From Lysobacter sp. (lineage in GTDB: Bacteria; Pseudomonadota; Gammaproteobacteria; Xanthomonadales; Xanthomonadaceae), in contig JAHCAU010000001.1 of the NCBI GenBank assembly GCA_019634715.1, positions 62,001-126,000 on the forward strand: a DNA stretch of 64,000 nucleotides, read 5' to 3'. This document shows positions 44,553 through 51,944 of the stretch, piece by piece. The notes below the pieces were generated by a model. It was not told the DNA's origin. It saw nothing but the letters and a program-made list of their open reading frames with translations, and did not search any database. A program made the translations under genes and the position numbers. The number at the start of each line of letters is the position of its first letter. Within the stretch, counting starts at the first letter, position 1.

Positions 44553-45437
44553 ATGCGCAACCCCCGAGCCCACTGCCCCAACCCGGCCTGCGTCCACCAC
44601 CGAAGCCCGGGGGCGGGCAAGCAGAAGCCGCCCCCGTTGGACTTCTACCGCAAGAAGGGCTACCGCACGCCTCGCCACAATCACCAGCCTATTCCCGTCT
44701 ACCAATGCCGGGCGTGTGGGAAAAAGTTCTCGGTCACCCTGGTCAAGCCCATCCGCCAGCAACACCGGCCAGAACTCAACCGCAAAATCTTCGCCCTGGC
44801 CGTATCTGGAGCGAGTGTCAGGCGCATTGCCATCCTGGTGGGCTGCTCCCGAGACACGGTGCTGCGCAAGGTCGAATACCTCGCCCAGGAGGCGAAGAAG
44901 GAACACGCCAAAGCCATGTCGAAACTGGCGAAAGATGGCGGCACCGCTTACGTCATGATGGACGAGTTGGAGACCTTCATTCACGCCCGATGGGCACAGG
45001 TCTCCGTGCCGATTGCGGTGCGCGTGAAGACAGGCACCATTCTGGGGTTCGACATTGCCAGACTGTCCTCGAACATGAAGAAGGGGCAGCAGATGGGCTG
45101 GAACACATCCACCCGACACCTGGCGGTGCCGCGGCTCTTGAAGAAGATTGCGCCCCTGGTGAAGCCCGGCGGCACGATCGCCACCGATGGCGACAGTTCC
45201 TATGGCAAGTGGGTGTTTGCGCACCTGCCAGGCGTGAAACACAGCAAGTTGAACAGCCCTAAGAAGGTGTCAGGGGCCTACGACCCGCTCCACGCCATCA
45301 ATGTGGTCCACGCCAAGATGAGGAATGACCTGGCCAGGCTCGGGCGGAAGACCTGGATGACCACGAAAACCGCTAGGGCTTTACGGGATCATCTGTGGTT
45401 GTGGGTGGCGTGGACGAACGGGTATCCGTTGAAGTAG
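44553..45437 (+). CDS. IS1-like transposase of element C
   Basis: 294 aa, close to the copy in element A (the first 43 residues are identical). Motifs: CPNPAC, CRAC, HTH, MMDELETFIHARW, TDGDSSYGKWVF, HAINVVHAKMRNDLARLGRK. Asn at the place of the IS1 third acid. Stop codon 3 bp from the cargo stop on the other strand. The frame is intact and the duplication perfect, so the element may still be active. Confidence 0.88.
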   Translation: MRNPRAHCPNPACVHHRSPGAGKQKPPPLDFYRKKGYRTPRHNHQPIPVYQCRACGKKFSVTLVKPIRQQHRPELNRKIFALAVSGASVRRIAILVGCSRDTVLRKVEYLAQEAKKEHAKAMSKLAKDGGTAYVMMDELETFIHARWAQVSVPIAVRVKTGTILGFDIARLSSNMKKGQQMGWNTSTRHLAVPRLLKKIAPLVKPGGTIATDGDSSYGKWVFAHLPGVKHSKLNSPKKVSGAYDPLHAINVVHAKMRNDLARLGRKTWMTTKTARALRDHLWLWVAWTNGYPLK

Positions 45438-45440
45438 GGA

Positions 45441-46187
45441 CTACAACAAGGACACTGGGATTTGCTTCGTTTTGCGCGCCACAGAGCCTGGCGCCAAATC
45501 CTCAATATCACCCCCATCAACTAAAAGATATTTCATAGTGGAGTTCATCTCGAATGCGCTTCCTCTTAGATCCTCGTCGTCAGTTGTTGAGAACGGATAG
45601 AAGATGAGGAAAGCCAAATAAAGTGCGACGGACGCCTCCAAAACACGGGTGGAACCGCCGCCGTTCCTTAGTCTCGCAGCACACATGGCTTCGCTCTTGG
45701 ATAGATACGACCAGCACAACGATGGTCGAAACGTATGGATAGAGCACTTTTCATCGACCAAGAACACACAAGGACTTTTCCTGACCTCGTCCGGGCCTCC
45801 TGTGGCTTCAAAAGATCGGATGTTTCTTAATACAGCCTGCTGGATGGGCTCACTCAGACCTAAAAAGTTATCACTTATCGTTCGAGCCTCATACCCGGTG
45901 ATACAGATTTTTTCGCTCTTGCAGCAATGACTACACCCAGCCTTACAGGCCGCACCCTGTTGTTTGGCTACTTGGTCGGCCAAAGCAATCATGTTCCGGT
46001 TTGCGCGATCATGTTTACCCTTCCCAGTGCCAGCTTTATAGACGGCGTCGCCGACAGTGATCAACGCGTTCTTAGCCAGACCCTCACATTCTTGCGGGGT
46101 CAACTGCGCACCAAATTTCCTTTGGAGACTAGCGGATACTTGATTCAAGGCCTTGCCAAGGAACTGCTTTTGCTCTGGGGTGATCAT
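45441..46187 (-). CDS. YkgJ-type cysteine-cluster protein, cargo of element C
   Basis: 248 aa from the ATG at 46187 (MITPEQKQFLGKALNQVSAS). Cysteine cluster CKAGCSHCCKSEKICITGYE, then SPCVFLVDEKCSIHTFRPSL and CWSYLSKSEAMC. Same cysteine spacing as the cargo of element A, but otherwise only distantly similar. A longer frame upstream to 46265 overlaps the small ORF and lacks a ribosome site. The function of YkgJ-type proteins is poorly known (zinc or Fe-S binding). Confidence 0.8.
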   Translation of the reverse strand: MITPEQKQFLGKALNQVSASLQRKFGAQLTPQECEGLAKNALITVGDAVYKAGTGKGKHDRANRNMIALADQVAKQQGAACKAGCSHCCKSEKICITGYEARTISDNFLGLSEPIQQAVLRNIRSFEATGGPDEVRKSPCVFLVDEKCSIHTFRPSLCWSYLSKSEAMCAARLRNGGGSTRVLEASVALYLAFLIFYPFSTTDDEDLRGSAFEMNSTMKYLLVDGGDIEDLAPGSVARKTKQIPVSLL

Positions 46188-46335
46188 TGGCCTGCTCGCG
46201 CTCCGGGTAGTTATCCTGGACGCTAATACAGGTGCGTAGACAGTCAACCAGAGCAGCCATTCCATCCGAAACTAAAATTCCGTTAGACGGAGCTGCCATG
46301 ATGGCGGCCAGATTGGATTGGTTCTCATTTTCCAT
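46129..46335 (-). CDS. Small ORF at the right end of element C
   Basis: 68 aa (MENENQSNLAAIMAAPSNGI...) from an ATG with GGAG 7 nt upstream, in the conserved right-end sequence. Overlaps the YkgJ gene start by 59 bp in another frame. Same position as the small ORF of element A but unrelated in sequence. Perhaps a leader for coupled translation. Confidence 0.45.
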   Translation of the reverse strand: MENENQSNLAAIMAAPSNGILVSDGMAALVDCLRTCISVQDNYPEREQANDHPRAKAVPWQGLESSIR

Positions 46336-46343
46336 GTTGCTTC

Positions 46344-46419
46344 TCCGGTAGTTGAGGGATCCGGCTTGCCCGGCCGGTCGGGTTTTGCGGTTTCAGGCCT
46401 CGCAAACCGGGCCAGGTAG
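46344..46419. repeat. Conserved right end of element C with hairpin
   Basis: About 75 bp matching 37650-37724 of element A with few changes: TCTCCGGT, CCGGCTTGCCC, stem-loop GGTTTTGCG / CGCAAACC, then CCGGGCCAGGTAG. The only long non-coding block that A and C share besides the left end. Confidence 0.85.
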
Positions 46420-46428
46420 CTGGGTCAA
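46420..46428. repeat. Target-site duplication, right of element C
   Basis: CTGGGTCAA, partner of 44417-44425. Confidence 0.92.
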
Positions 46429-46522
46429 TACGATCTTGAAGGGTGCCGGGGCCGAACCGGCAGACCAGGATGGGCGGCTATGGATCGCCCTGGCTCGAAC
46501 AAACGCCTGGCCGATGGCCTAG
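46429..46522 (+). pseudogene. Zinc-ribbon gene of element B, 3' part
   Basis: Continues the frame of 43968-44425 once element C and one duplication are removed, ending at a TAG at 46520-46522. The frame match supports both the boundaries of C and the reality of the gene. Confidence 0.75.
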
Positions 46523-46599
46523 GGTTGTTCCCTTGCATTTCCGGACAGGTAGCCTCAAAAGAAACAATGCTCTGTGTAAGCCGAACTTGTTAGGAAAGA

Positions 46600-47403
46600 T
46601 CAAAGCCGTGCACGCTGTCGCATGGGCTGTTGGTCTTGCGCCGTCATGTCGCCCACGGAGTTGCATGCTGCGTCGATTTGGCCGGCGTGTGCCTTTGGCG
46701 GCGCCCACGTCGCAGCTGGCGGGAGATTTGAGTTGAGGCGGTGGGCGGCGAATACGGCACGAACACGCGCGCAAACAGCGCGCTCTTCCTCGTTATGTCC
46801 ATCCTCCACATCATCGGCACGCCGTCCCTCCGCGTCCAACAAACTTGGATCGGCGCCCACCTTAAGGAGTTCGACAACGGTGTCAACCAATTTTTGGGCC
46901 CTCTCAGGGCCGCCATAACGAATATCGTCGCCAAGGACCTTTGTGGCCAGGTGGAGAGGAGTGCGACCATCTTTCATGGTCGCATTCACGTCGGATCCTG
47001 CAGCAACCATTGCCGCCACAGAATGTGCGGCACGACTAGACGCTGCACTATGAAGTGGTGTTGTCCCGTGTTTGCAGCAAGCATTAACGTCAGCGTCTTC
47101 CGCAATCAAGATGGCGACGGCGAGGTGATCATGGGCGGCTTGATGCAATGGCGCAAGACCGAATCTATTGAAGGCATTCACATCGGCACCGGCTTTGATC
47201 AGTGAATTCAAAATTTCGGGAACGCACCCATGACTGATAGCGGTTTCAAGTGGTGTTCCTAGAAAGAATCCGTTTGGATCAATTTTGTCCGCAAGCAACG
47301 AAGCGACGCGCGCCGAATCCTTATCGGCGATCGCGTCATGCAGCAACGCGGCGGGAATGCGTTGCTGGGAAGGGTGAGAGGGGCTTCGTGTTGGGAATTT
47401 CAT
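46600..47403 (-). CDS. Ankyrin-repeat protein with shared C-terminal tail
   Basis: 267 aa from the ATG at 47403 (GGAG upstream). About five ankyrin repeats, e.g. TPLETAISHGCVPEILNSLI, APLHQAAHDHLAVAILIAED, TPLHSAASSRAAHSVAAMVA and a longer last one. It ends LPPAATWAPPKAHAGQIDAA then CNSVGD...RQRARL, a tail of about 45 residues also found in the next gene. No signal peptide. Separated from element B's right end by 47 bp. Confidence 0.8.
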   Translation of the reverse strand: MKFPTRSPSHPSQQRIPAALLHDAIADKDSARVASLLADKIDPNGFFLGTPLETAISHGCVPEILNSLIKAGADVNAFNRFGLAPLHQAAHDHLAVAILIAEDADVNACCKHGTTPLHSAASSRAAHSVAAMVAAGSDVNATMKDGRTPLHLATKVLGDDIRYGGPERAQKLVDTVVELLKVGADPSLLDAEGRRADDVEDGHNEEERAVCARVRAVFAAHRLNSNLPPAATWAPPKAHAGQIDAACNSVGDMTAQDQQPMRQRARL

Positions 47404-47517
47404 AGGTTTCTCCACCCTCATCGAGGGAAATGACTTGAATCGGCTTAGACAATCTCGGAGATTTAGCAAGCCCGAATGGAATAAAGGGCCGGCGTGGACT
47501 CCGCTTATTAGGAGAAG

Positions 47518-48030
47518 TTAAAGCCGAGCGCGTTGGCGCGAGGACTGTCGGTCTGATCCCATCGTGTCGCCCGCGGCGATGCATGCCGTGTCAGCATGGC
47601 CAGCGTGCGTCGGCGGCGGTGCCCAGGCGGATGCCGGCGGGAGCTTGGCGTCCAGGGCCTTCATGCGTGCCGAGGCTTCGACTCGGCTAACGTAGTGAGC
47701 AAGCCCGGCTTCGGTTTCAATTGGCGTGTCCGACCTGCTGACCTCCTGGCCTGGGAGGTGCCTGGCCAATTCTCCCTTCATCGCCTCCAACGTCTTGCCG
47801 AAATTTGAGCGCGGCCCTTGGTTGGCGGCGTCGACGCGCCACGTCTCAATGACCTCGATCATGGCATTGTTGAGCACGCGTCCGGAAAACAGTCGGCTCA
47901 AATCCGCGTTGGCCAAGCGAACAGTGGAAAGATTGCTGGGTTGGCCGGACCGACCGCCACTGCTGGCGGTTTGGACGATGGCGACAGAGTGGGAGGCGTC
48001 CGAAACGACGCGATGGACGACGCGCGACAT
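47518..48030 (-). CDS. Hypothetical protein with shared C-terminal tail
   Basis: 170 aa from the ATG at 48030 (AGGAG upstream). Unique N-terminal part with IEVIETWRVDAANQGPRSNF. It ends LPPASAWAPPPTHAGHADTA then CIAAGD...RQRARL, matching the tail of the ankyrin gene downstream; the DNA similarity continues beyond the stop codon. No known family. Confidence 0.6.
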   Translation of the reverse strand: MSRVVHRVVSDASHSVAIVQTASSGGRSGQPSNLSTVRLANADLSRLFSGRVLNNAMIEVIETWRVDAANQGPRSNFGKTLEAMKGELARHLPGQEVSRSDTPIETEAGLAHYVSRVEASARMKALDAKLPPASAWAPPPTHAGHADTACIAAGDTMGSDRQSSRQRARL

Positions 48031-48150
48031 AGCTTTTCTCCTGATTGTGGGAAAGAGCCGCGCACCGCGCGGTGAACGTGACAACGGGACCTCAACACCA
48101 GTAAAAGGCGTTGTGAATGATGCGCAAGTCCCTACTCGGATAGGGCTGCC

Positions 48151-48654
48151 TCATATCCTCCACCGAGGTCGCTGCTGCGGGATGTCCTGATGGGCATGGA
48201 CCATGGTGGAGATGGTCTTGTGGGTGCACTGCCAAGCGTGCGAAGACAGCGGCGCCCAAGCCGCCGCGGCCGGGAGCTTGTCGTCCAACGCGTCCTGCCG
48301 CAACAGCGCGTCCAGGACCACGGCGCGCTCGCCTCGCGCGGCGGCCCTCTCCCACGATCTCGGGAAGCCTCTGCGCAAGGCGAACGCGACCTGGGGATCG
48401 CTGTCCTCGACGATGGTGGCGAGGCGTTGGCGGGCCGCCGCCAGCGGCTCGCGCTCATCGCGCAACTTGACCTGGGTGAGAGTGGGCGGACTGCCAGGGC
48501 GGCGCTCGATGAAATGCACGCCCAGCCAACGAGGGTGAGTGCGCACCTCCACCCGCTGGCCGTCCAGTTGCTTGAGCGGGCCAGCGCCCACCGCTCGAAA
48601 TGGATCCAAGTGGAAGGTGCCGCCGGCGTGGATGACGTCGAGTCGTCGACTCAT
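48151..48654 (-). CDS. Hypothetical protein with a related C-terminal tail
   Basis: 167 aa from the ATG at 48654, which shares a base with the helicase stop (TGATG). Begins MSRRLDVIHAGGTFHLDPFR. It ends LDDKLPAAAAWAPLSSHAWQ and a basic RPRWRI, a diverged form of the tail in the next two genes. No known family. Coupled to the SF3 helicase. Confidence 0.6.
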   Translation of the reverse strand: MSRRLDVIHAGGTFHLDPFRAVGAGPLKQLDGQRVEVRTHPRWLGVHFIERRPGSPPTLTQVKLRDEREPLAAARQRLATIVEDSDPQVAFALRRGFPRSWERAAARGERAVVLDALLRQDALDDKLPAAAAWAPLSSHAWQCTHKTISTMVHAHQDIPQQRPRWRI

Positions 48655-50450
48655 CACACCACTCCTCTCGGCGGCCACTCGGGAATCCCGCCGGGGCACG
48701 CATCGCGCTTTGCCGCGCGGGCATGGTAAAGCGGGTCCAGCCCACCGTCTGAGCTTGCGGTGTTGACCATCACTAGCTCCGCGCGAGCGATGGCGACGGG
48801 GGCCACCGGTCGCACGGCGCACTGGGTTGCTGGTTTCTCGGTCGGCACGTCTTCCTCGCAGCCCGCCGGGAGATCGGGGATCGGCTCACGAATCGCGCCG
48901 GGCGTGCGAATCACCGCATCCACTTTGCAGCCTCGAACGGTCAGCTCACGGCACCACGTTTGTTTGCCGTCGACCTGGCGGTTGCTCATTTGCCCACCTG
49001 CCAAGCCAGCGATTCGCATGCCGTTCCAAAATTGACGTGAGGTCAGAATCTCGTGAGGCTGAAGGCCGCGCTCCTCGCAAAACGCCTTGAATCGGTTGAA
49101 AGCCGCCTGCATCGGCATCCAATGACCGGCCTTGGCCTCTACGCGCTCAGCGTCGATCCACGCGGAGACTTGATCGGAGTTGTGCCGCGCTTCGCGCTTG
49201 GCGTTGCGCACCTCCTCCGGGTGCTCGTGATCGGCCAGCACGCGACCGCGTTCGACGATGCGCCGCGCGCCTTCGAGCATCCAATCCAGGACCAGTTGAC
49301 CCTCGCGCTCCAGGATGTCTTGCACTAAGGTCTGATTCATCTGGTCGGGGCGCACCGCGTGCTTCCAATGCACGACATCGAGACGCCGCCACACGCCGTT
49401 GCTCTTGTCTCGGATGAAGGGCTCGCTGTTCGACGTGATGATCCACTTGGCCGACGACCGATACGAAGCGAGCTGTTTCTGGTGCTTGCGGTTGATGCCG
49501 ATGCCGTTTCCTGAAACCAGGGTCTTGAACCGGCCCTCGGCCCAGCGCTCGCACTCCACCTCGTCCACAAGGATGAGGTTCGCGCCGATGAGCGGTTCGA
49601 GCGAGAACGTGTCGCCCAAGGTTTCCAGATTCAAGCGCGCCACGTGGCCCTGCATCGCCTCGACGATTTCGGCCAGGGTGGACTTGCCCGAGCCGGCCGT
49701 GCCGTGCCACCACGCCGCTCGCGAATAACTGCGGGGCAGCAGGGTCATGCCGCAATGTTCCTGAACCAAGGCCAAGACCGCGGCGTTGTCGAAAGCGTGG
49801 CGCAAAAAGCGTCCAAACATCGAGTGGTCTGGAAGCAGTCTCGGCGTGTAGGAGCTACCGGGCGCCCCGTTGCAACGAACTTTGACGGCGTGGGTGAGGC
49901 CGAGCGCCGGATCTGGCGCCAGCACCCGAAAGCCTTTTGGAAGGATTTCAATGTAATGGTCTGCGCACGGCACGATGGAGCGCATGGGATCCAGCTTGGG
50001 CAGAGGTTTTTCCAGGCGCAGTCGCTTACGCGACCACGACCAGCAGCCTTCCGACTGCTTCGAACCCGCCGCGTGCGGAACATTTTTTTCCACCCACTGG
50101 GCGGCCATTGCATCGCCGTCCGAGTCGCACACGGCCGCCCAGTTGATGCCGGTCCACCGGTGGATGACTTCGCCCTCGCCCGCCATGGACAAGGACGCCC
50201 AATGGCCGCTGCGCATTAGTTGCTGCGCGTAGATGTGCGGAATCGATGGCGGTTTTGGCTTGTTGGTGCGCCCATCGATCCGGTGCTCCAGCAGCCAGTT
50301 GCTCTCTCGATCAATCTGTTGTTGTGCGCGGGCATCATCGAGAGACGCAACGTTGGTGCGCGTGTTCGGGCGCCGGGGCACGCTCTCCGGCCTGAACGCC
50401 GGCGTTGGGTTGACAGTGCGCCCGTTGCCGGGCACCTTGGTGGTGTTCAT
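48654..50450 (-). CDS. SF3-type replicative helicase (phage/plasmid primase-helicase family)
   Basis: 598 aa from the ATG at 50450 (GGAG 7 nt upstream). D5/P4-alpha-like C-terminal ATPase: HGTAGSGKST (Walker A, about residue 260), NLILVDEVE (Walker B), WIITSNSEPFIRDKSNGVWR (sensor 1 and Arg finger). The N-terminal third has no recognisable zinc-finger primase, so priming may come from elsewhere. Unwinds the element's origin; the repeat-rich region at 50712-51167 upstream is the likely target. Indicates that the island, or part of it, can replicate. Confidence 0.85.
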   Translation of the reverse strand: MNTTKVPGNGRTVNPTPAFRPESVPRRPNTRTNVASLDDARAQQQIDRESNWLLEHRIDGRTNKPKPPSIPHIYAQQLMRSGHWASLSMAGEGEVIHRWTGINWAAVCDSDGDAMAAQWVEKNVPHAAGSKQSEGCWSWSRKRLRLEKPLPKLDPMRSIVPCADHYIEILPKGFRVLAPDPALGLTHAVKVRCNGAPGSSYTPRLLPDHSMFGRFLRHAFDNAAVLALVQEHCGMTLLPRSYSRAAWWHGTAGSGKSTLAEIVEAMQGHVARLNLETLGDTFSLEPLIGANLILVDEVECERWAEGRFKTLVSGNGIGINRKHQKQLASYRSSAKWIITSNSEPFIRDKSNGVWRRLDVVHWKHAVRPDQMNQTLVQDILEREGQLVLDWMLEGARRIVERGRVLADHEHPEEVRNAKREARHNSDQVSAWIDAERVEAKAGHWMPMQAAFNRFKAFCEERGLQPHEILTSRQFWNGMRIAGLAGGQMSNRQVDGKQTWCRELTVRGCKVDAVIRTPGAIREPIPDLPAGCEEDVPTEKPATQCAVRPVAPVAIARAELVMVNTASSDGGLDPLYHARAAKRDACPGGIPEWPPRGVV

Positions 50451-50501
50451 TTCTTTGCTCCATTGCAAACCCTCGCCCTGACCGGCGGGGGTTTGTCGTT
50501 T

Positions 50502-50711
50502 TTAGGCCGCTTGTTTTTCGGGCAGCGGAGGCAAGGCGGCGTCGAGGATGCGACGCAGCTTGTCGCTCGAACTCACGCCGCTGACGGCTGCGGCGAGTTG
50601 CAGGCGAGCGACCAACGGCTGCTCGACACGCACTTGAATGAGCGCGCTTTTGCGGGGGCGATCAGGGGCGGGAATTTCCATGGCGGGATCTCGGTCTGAA
50701 GTGAACGACAT
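50502..50711 (-). CDS. Small ribbon-helix-helix-like protein
   Basis: About 70 aa. Basic start (DRPRKSALIQVRVEQPLV), then ARLQLAAAVSGVSSSDKLRR, a strand-helix-helix pattern. Possible copy-control or regulatory protein beside the helicase and candidate origin. The start could also be at 50681 or 50768. Confidence 0.5.
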   Translation of the reverse strand: MSFTSDRDPAMEIPAPDRPRKSALIQVRVEQPLVARLQLAAAVSGVSSSDKLRRILDAALPPLPEKQAA

Positions 50712-51167
50712 GCGTCTTACACACTCCATCCAAGCGGAAAATTTTGCTGCGTCAAGGCATGTCCACAATTTTTATTCCCTAACAAGTCAACAGCTGAGCA
50801 GCGAGCCGCGCCTGTCTTTTCTTTCCAACCAAGTTGCTGCGCAACCGCACCTCACTACATCACTCTCACACAGCAAACGCCTCATACAGCACGGCCATAC
50901 AGCAATCACAACACCTTGAATCCTTTGAACTTGCACTCCTGAAGATGCCTTTCGCTATACGACTACATCAGAAGATTGAGAAATTTGGAAAACAATTTAG
51001 CCGACCAATATCTGTATGGTTTTCTGGTTCAACTAAATTGTTTTTGCAGAAAAGTTGAATTTCCGTATAGCCATACAGCACCTGATGTTTATCCTTGATG
51101 ATTCAACAAATTGCGATTTCTATACGGCGCCGCTGCGCGATGAGCAGCGACGTATAGCAAGAGCGGA
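50712..51167. repeat. AT-rich region with repeats, candidate replication origin
   Basis: No gene. CATACAGCA occurs at 50883-50891, 50896-50904 and 51072-51080 (the last two as CCATACAGCA), with an inverted relative TCTGTATGG at 51011-51019. That inverted copy lies in the loop of an 11-bp inverted repeat AAACAATTTAG / CTAAATTGTTT (50990-51000, 51033-51043). Much richer in A+T than its surroundings and next to the helicase gene. It may also hold the promoters of the flanking genes. Confidence 0.5.
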
Positions 51168-51794
51168 CTAGCGCGCCACTTTGCCGAGCGCGAAGAACAC
51201 GCCCTGGATTGCACCAGAGGCTACGGCGTTCTCCAGACGCTTAGCGGCCTCGTTGCCGTAGGCCACGAACATCGCTGGCGCTGGACAGGCCGCGCCCGCG
51301 GAGCCGTCCGGCTTGCAGAACGCGATGCGCCCTTTCGGGAAGACGATCGCGCCTGTGTTGCGATGATTCAATACCCAATCGTGTGCCCACTGCGTATCCA
51401 GCCGCGCGAGGACCAACGTGATGCCGTTGCCGTGCTCAGCGGCCTTTTGCATCCACGCTTCCTGACCGCGGCCGTAAGGCGGGTTATGCCACACGAATGC
51501 ACATGCCGGCCATGACGTCGCCAGCCCGTCGTCTGCCTTCGTCAGCATGCGCGCCGCAGTCCGCCAAGGCATGACGTCTGGCGTGCATGGGTCCAGGTCG
51601 AAGGGCCCAAGGGTGTCGATGTAGCTGCGCGGCGTTAGCCATGTCGTGGTGGTCGCGCCCGGCGGATTGCGATCGAAGCATGCGCGCCTCTTCTGAGCCG
51701 TTCGCGTGGCGGGCAGCGTCGGCGCCGTCTTGCGGGTCGAACGATGCGTGGTGGCACGCCGGCGCGTCGGCGCCAAAGTCTTGGTATCGCTCAT
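51168..51794 (-). CDS. Phage-type DNA N6-adenine methyltransferase
   Basis: 208 aa from the ATG at 51794 (GGAG upstream). A basic N-terminus (RRRATTHRSTRKTAP), then TTWLTPRSYIDTLGPFDLDP followed by C, the SAM-binding region of Dam-like phage methylases, and FVWHNPPYGRGQEAW, the catalytic NPPY. The AKRLENAV...GVFFALG end is typical. May protect the element's DNA. Confidence 0.8.
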   Translation of the reverse strand: MSDTKTLAPTRRRATTHRSTRKTAPTLPATRTAQKRRACFDRNPPGATTTTWLTPRSYIDTLGPFDLDPCTPDVMPWRTAARMLTKADDGLATSWPACAFVWHNPPYGRGQEAWMQKAAEHGNGITLVLARLDTQWAHDWVLNHRNTGAIVFPKGRIAFCKPDGSAGAACPAPAMFVAYGNEAAKRLENAVASGAIQGVFFALGKVAR

Positions 51795-51944
51795 GGGAAG
51801 GCTCCAATTCGCACTGAAATGTGCGAGGCAAAGCCTGATCGCCATCCCCCAAGGCACTGTGGAACCTTGGGCTGGAAAATTTCCAGCTTTTTTGCGCGCC
51901 CCGAGGGGCACAGCCCGCGCGGCCTGGGCTCTAGATTTCCAGCG

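Larger units (their letters stand above)
44426..46419. mobile_element. Element C: IS1-like element carrying a YkgJ-type gene, inserted in element B
   Basis: 1994 bp. Left end CTACCTGTCCCGG, right end the inverted CCGGGCCAGGTAG; similarity extends to GCGAGGCCT. Perfect 9-bp target duplication. Same plan as element A: palindromic box, inward transposase, convergent YkgJ-type gene, small ORF and hairpin right end. Removing it restores the zinc-ribbon gene of element B, so C jumped into B after B was in place. Confidence 0.93.
39430..46552. mobile_element. Element B: IS1-like element carrying a BcgI-like R-M system, with element C nested inside
   Basis: 7123 bp now, about 5120 bp before element C inserted. 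Left end CTACCTGTCCGG at 39430, right end the inverted copy CCGGACAGGTAG ending at 46552; a further CAAGGG is shared inside both ends. The transposase ATG lies 128 bp from the left end, as in A and C (127 bp each). No matching target duplication: left flank CTTCACATC, right flank CCTCAAAAG. So the insertion is old, one flank was rearranged, or the right end belongs to another copy. Confidence 0.78.

Noticed and set aside
39421..46561. A 9-bp target duplication for element B
   Set aside because: CTTCACATC and CCTCAAAAG do not match, so the element boundaries rest on the inverted ends and the 128-bp spacing only.
50880..51080. CRISPR array from the CATACAGCA repeats
   Set aside because: Repeats are 9-10 bp, irregularly spaced and too few.
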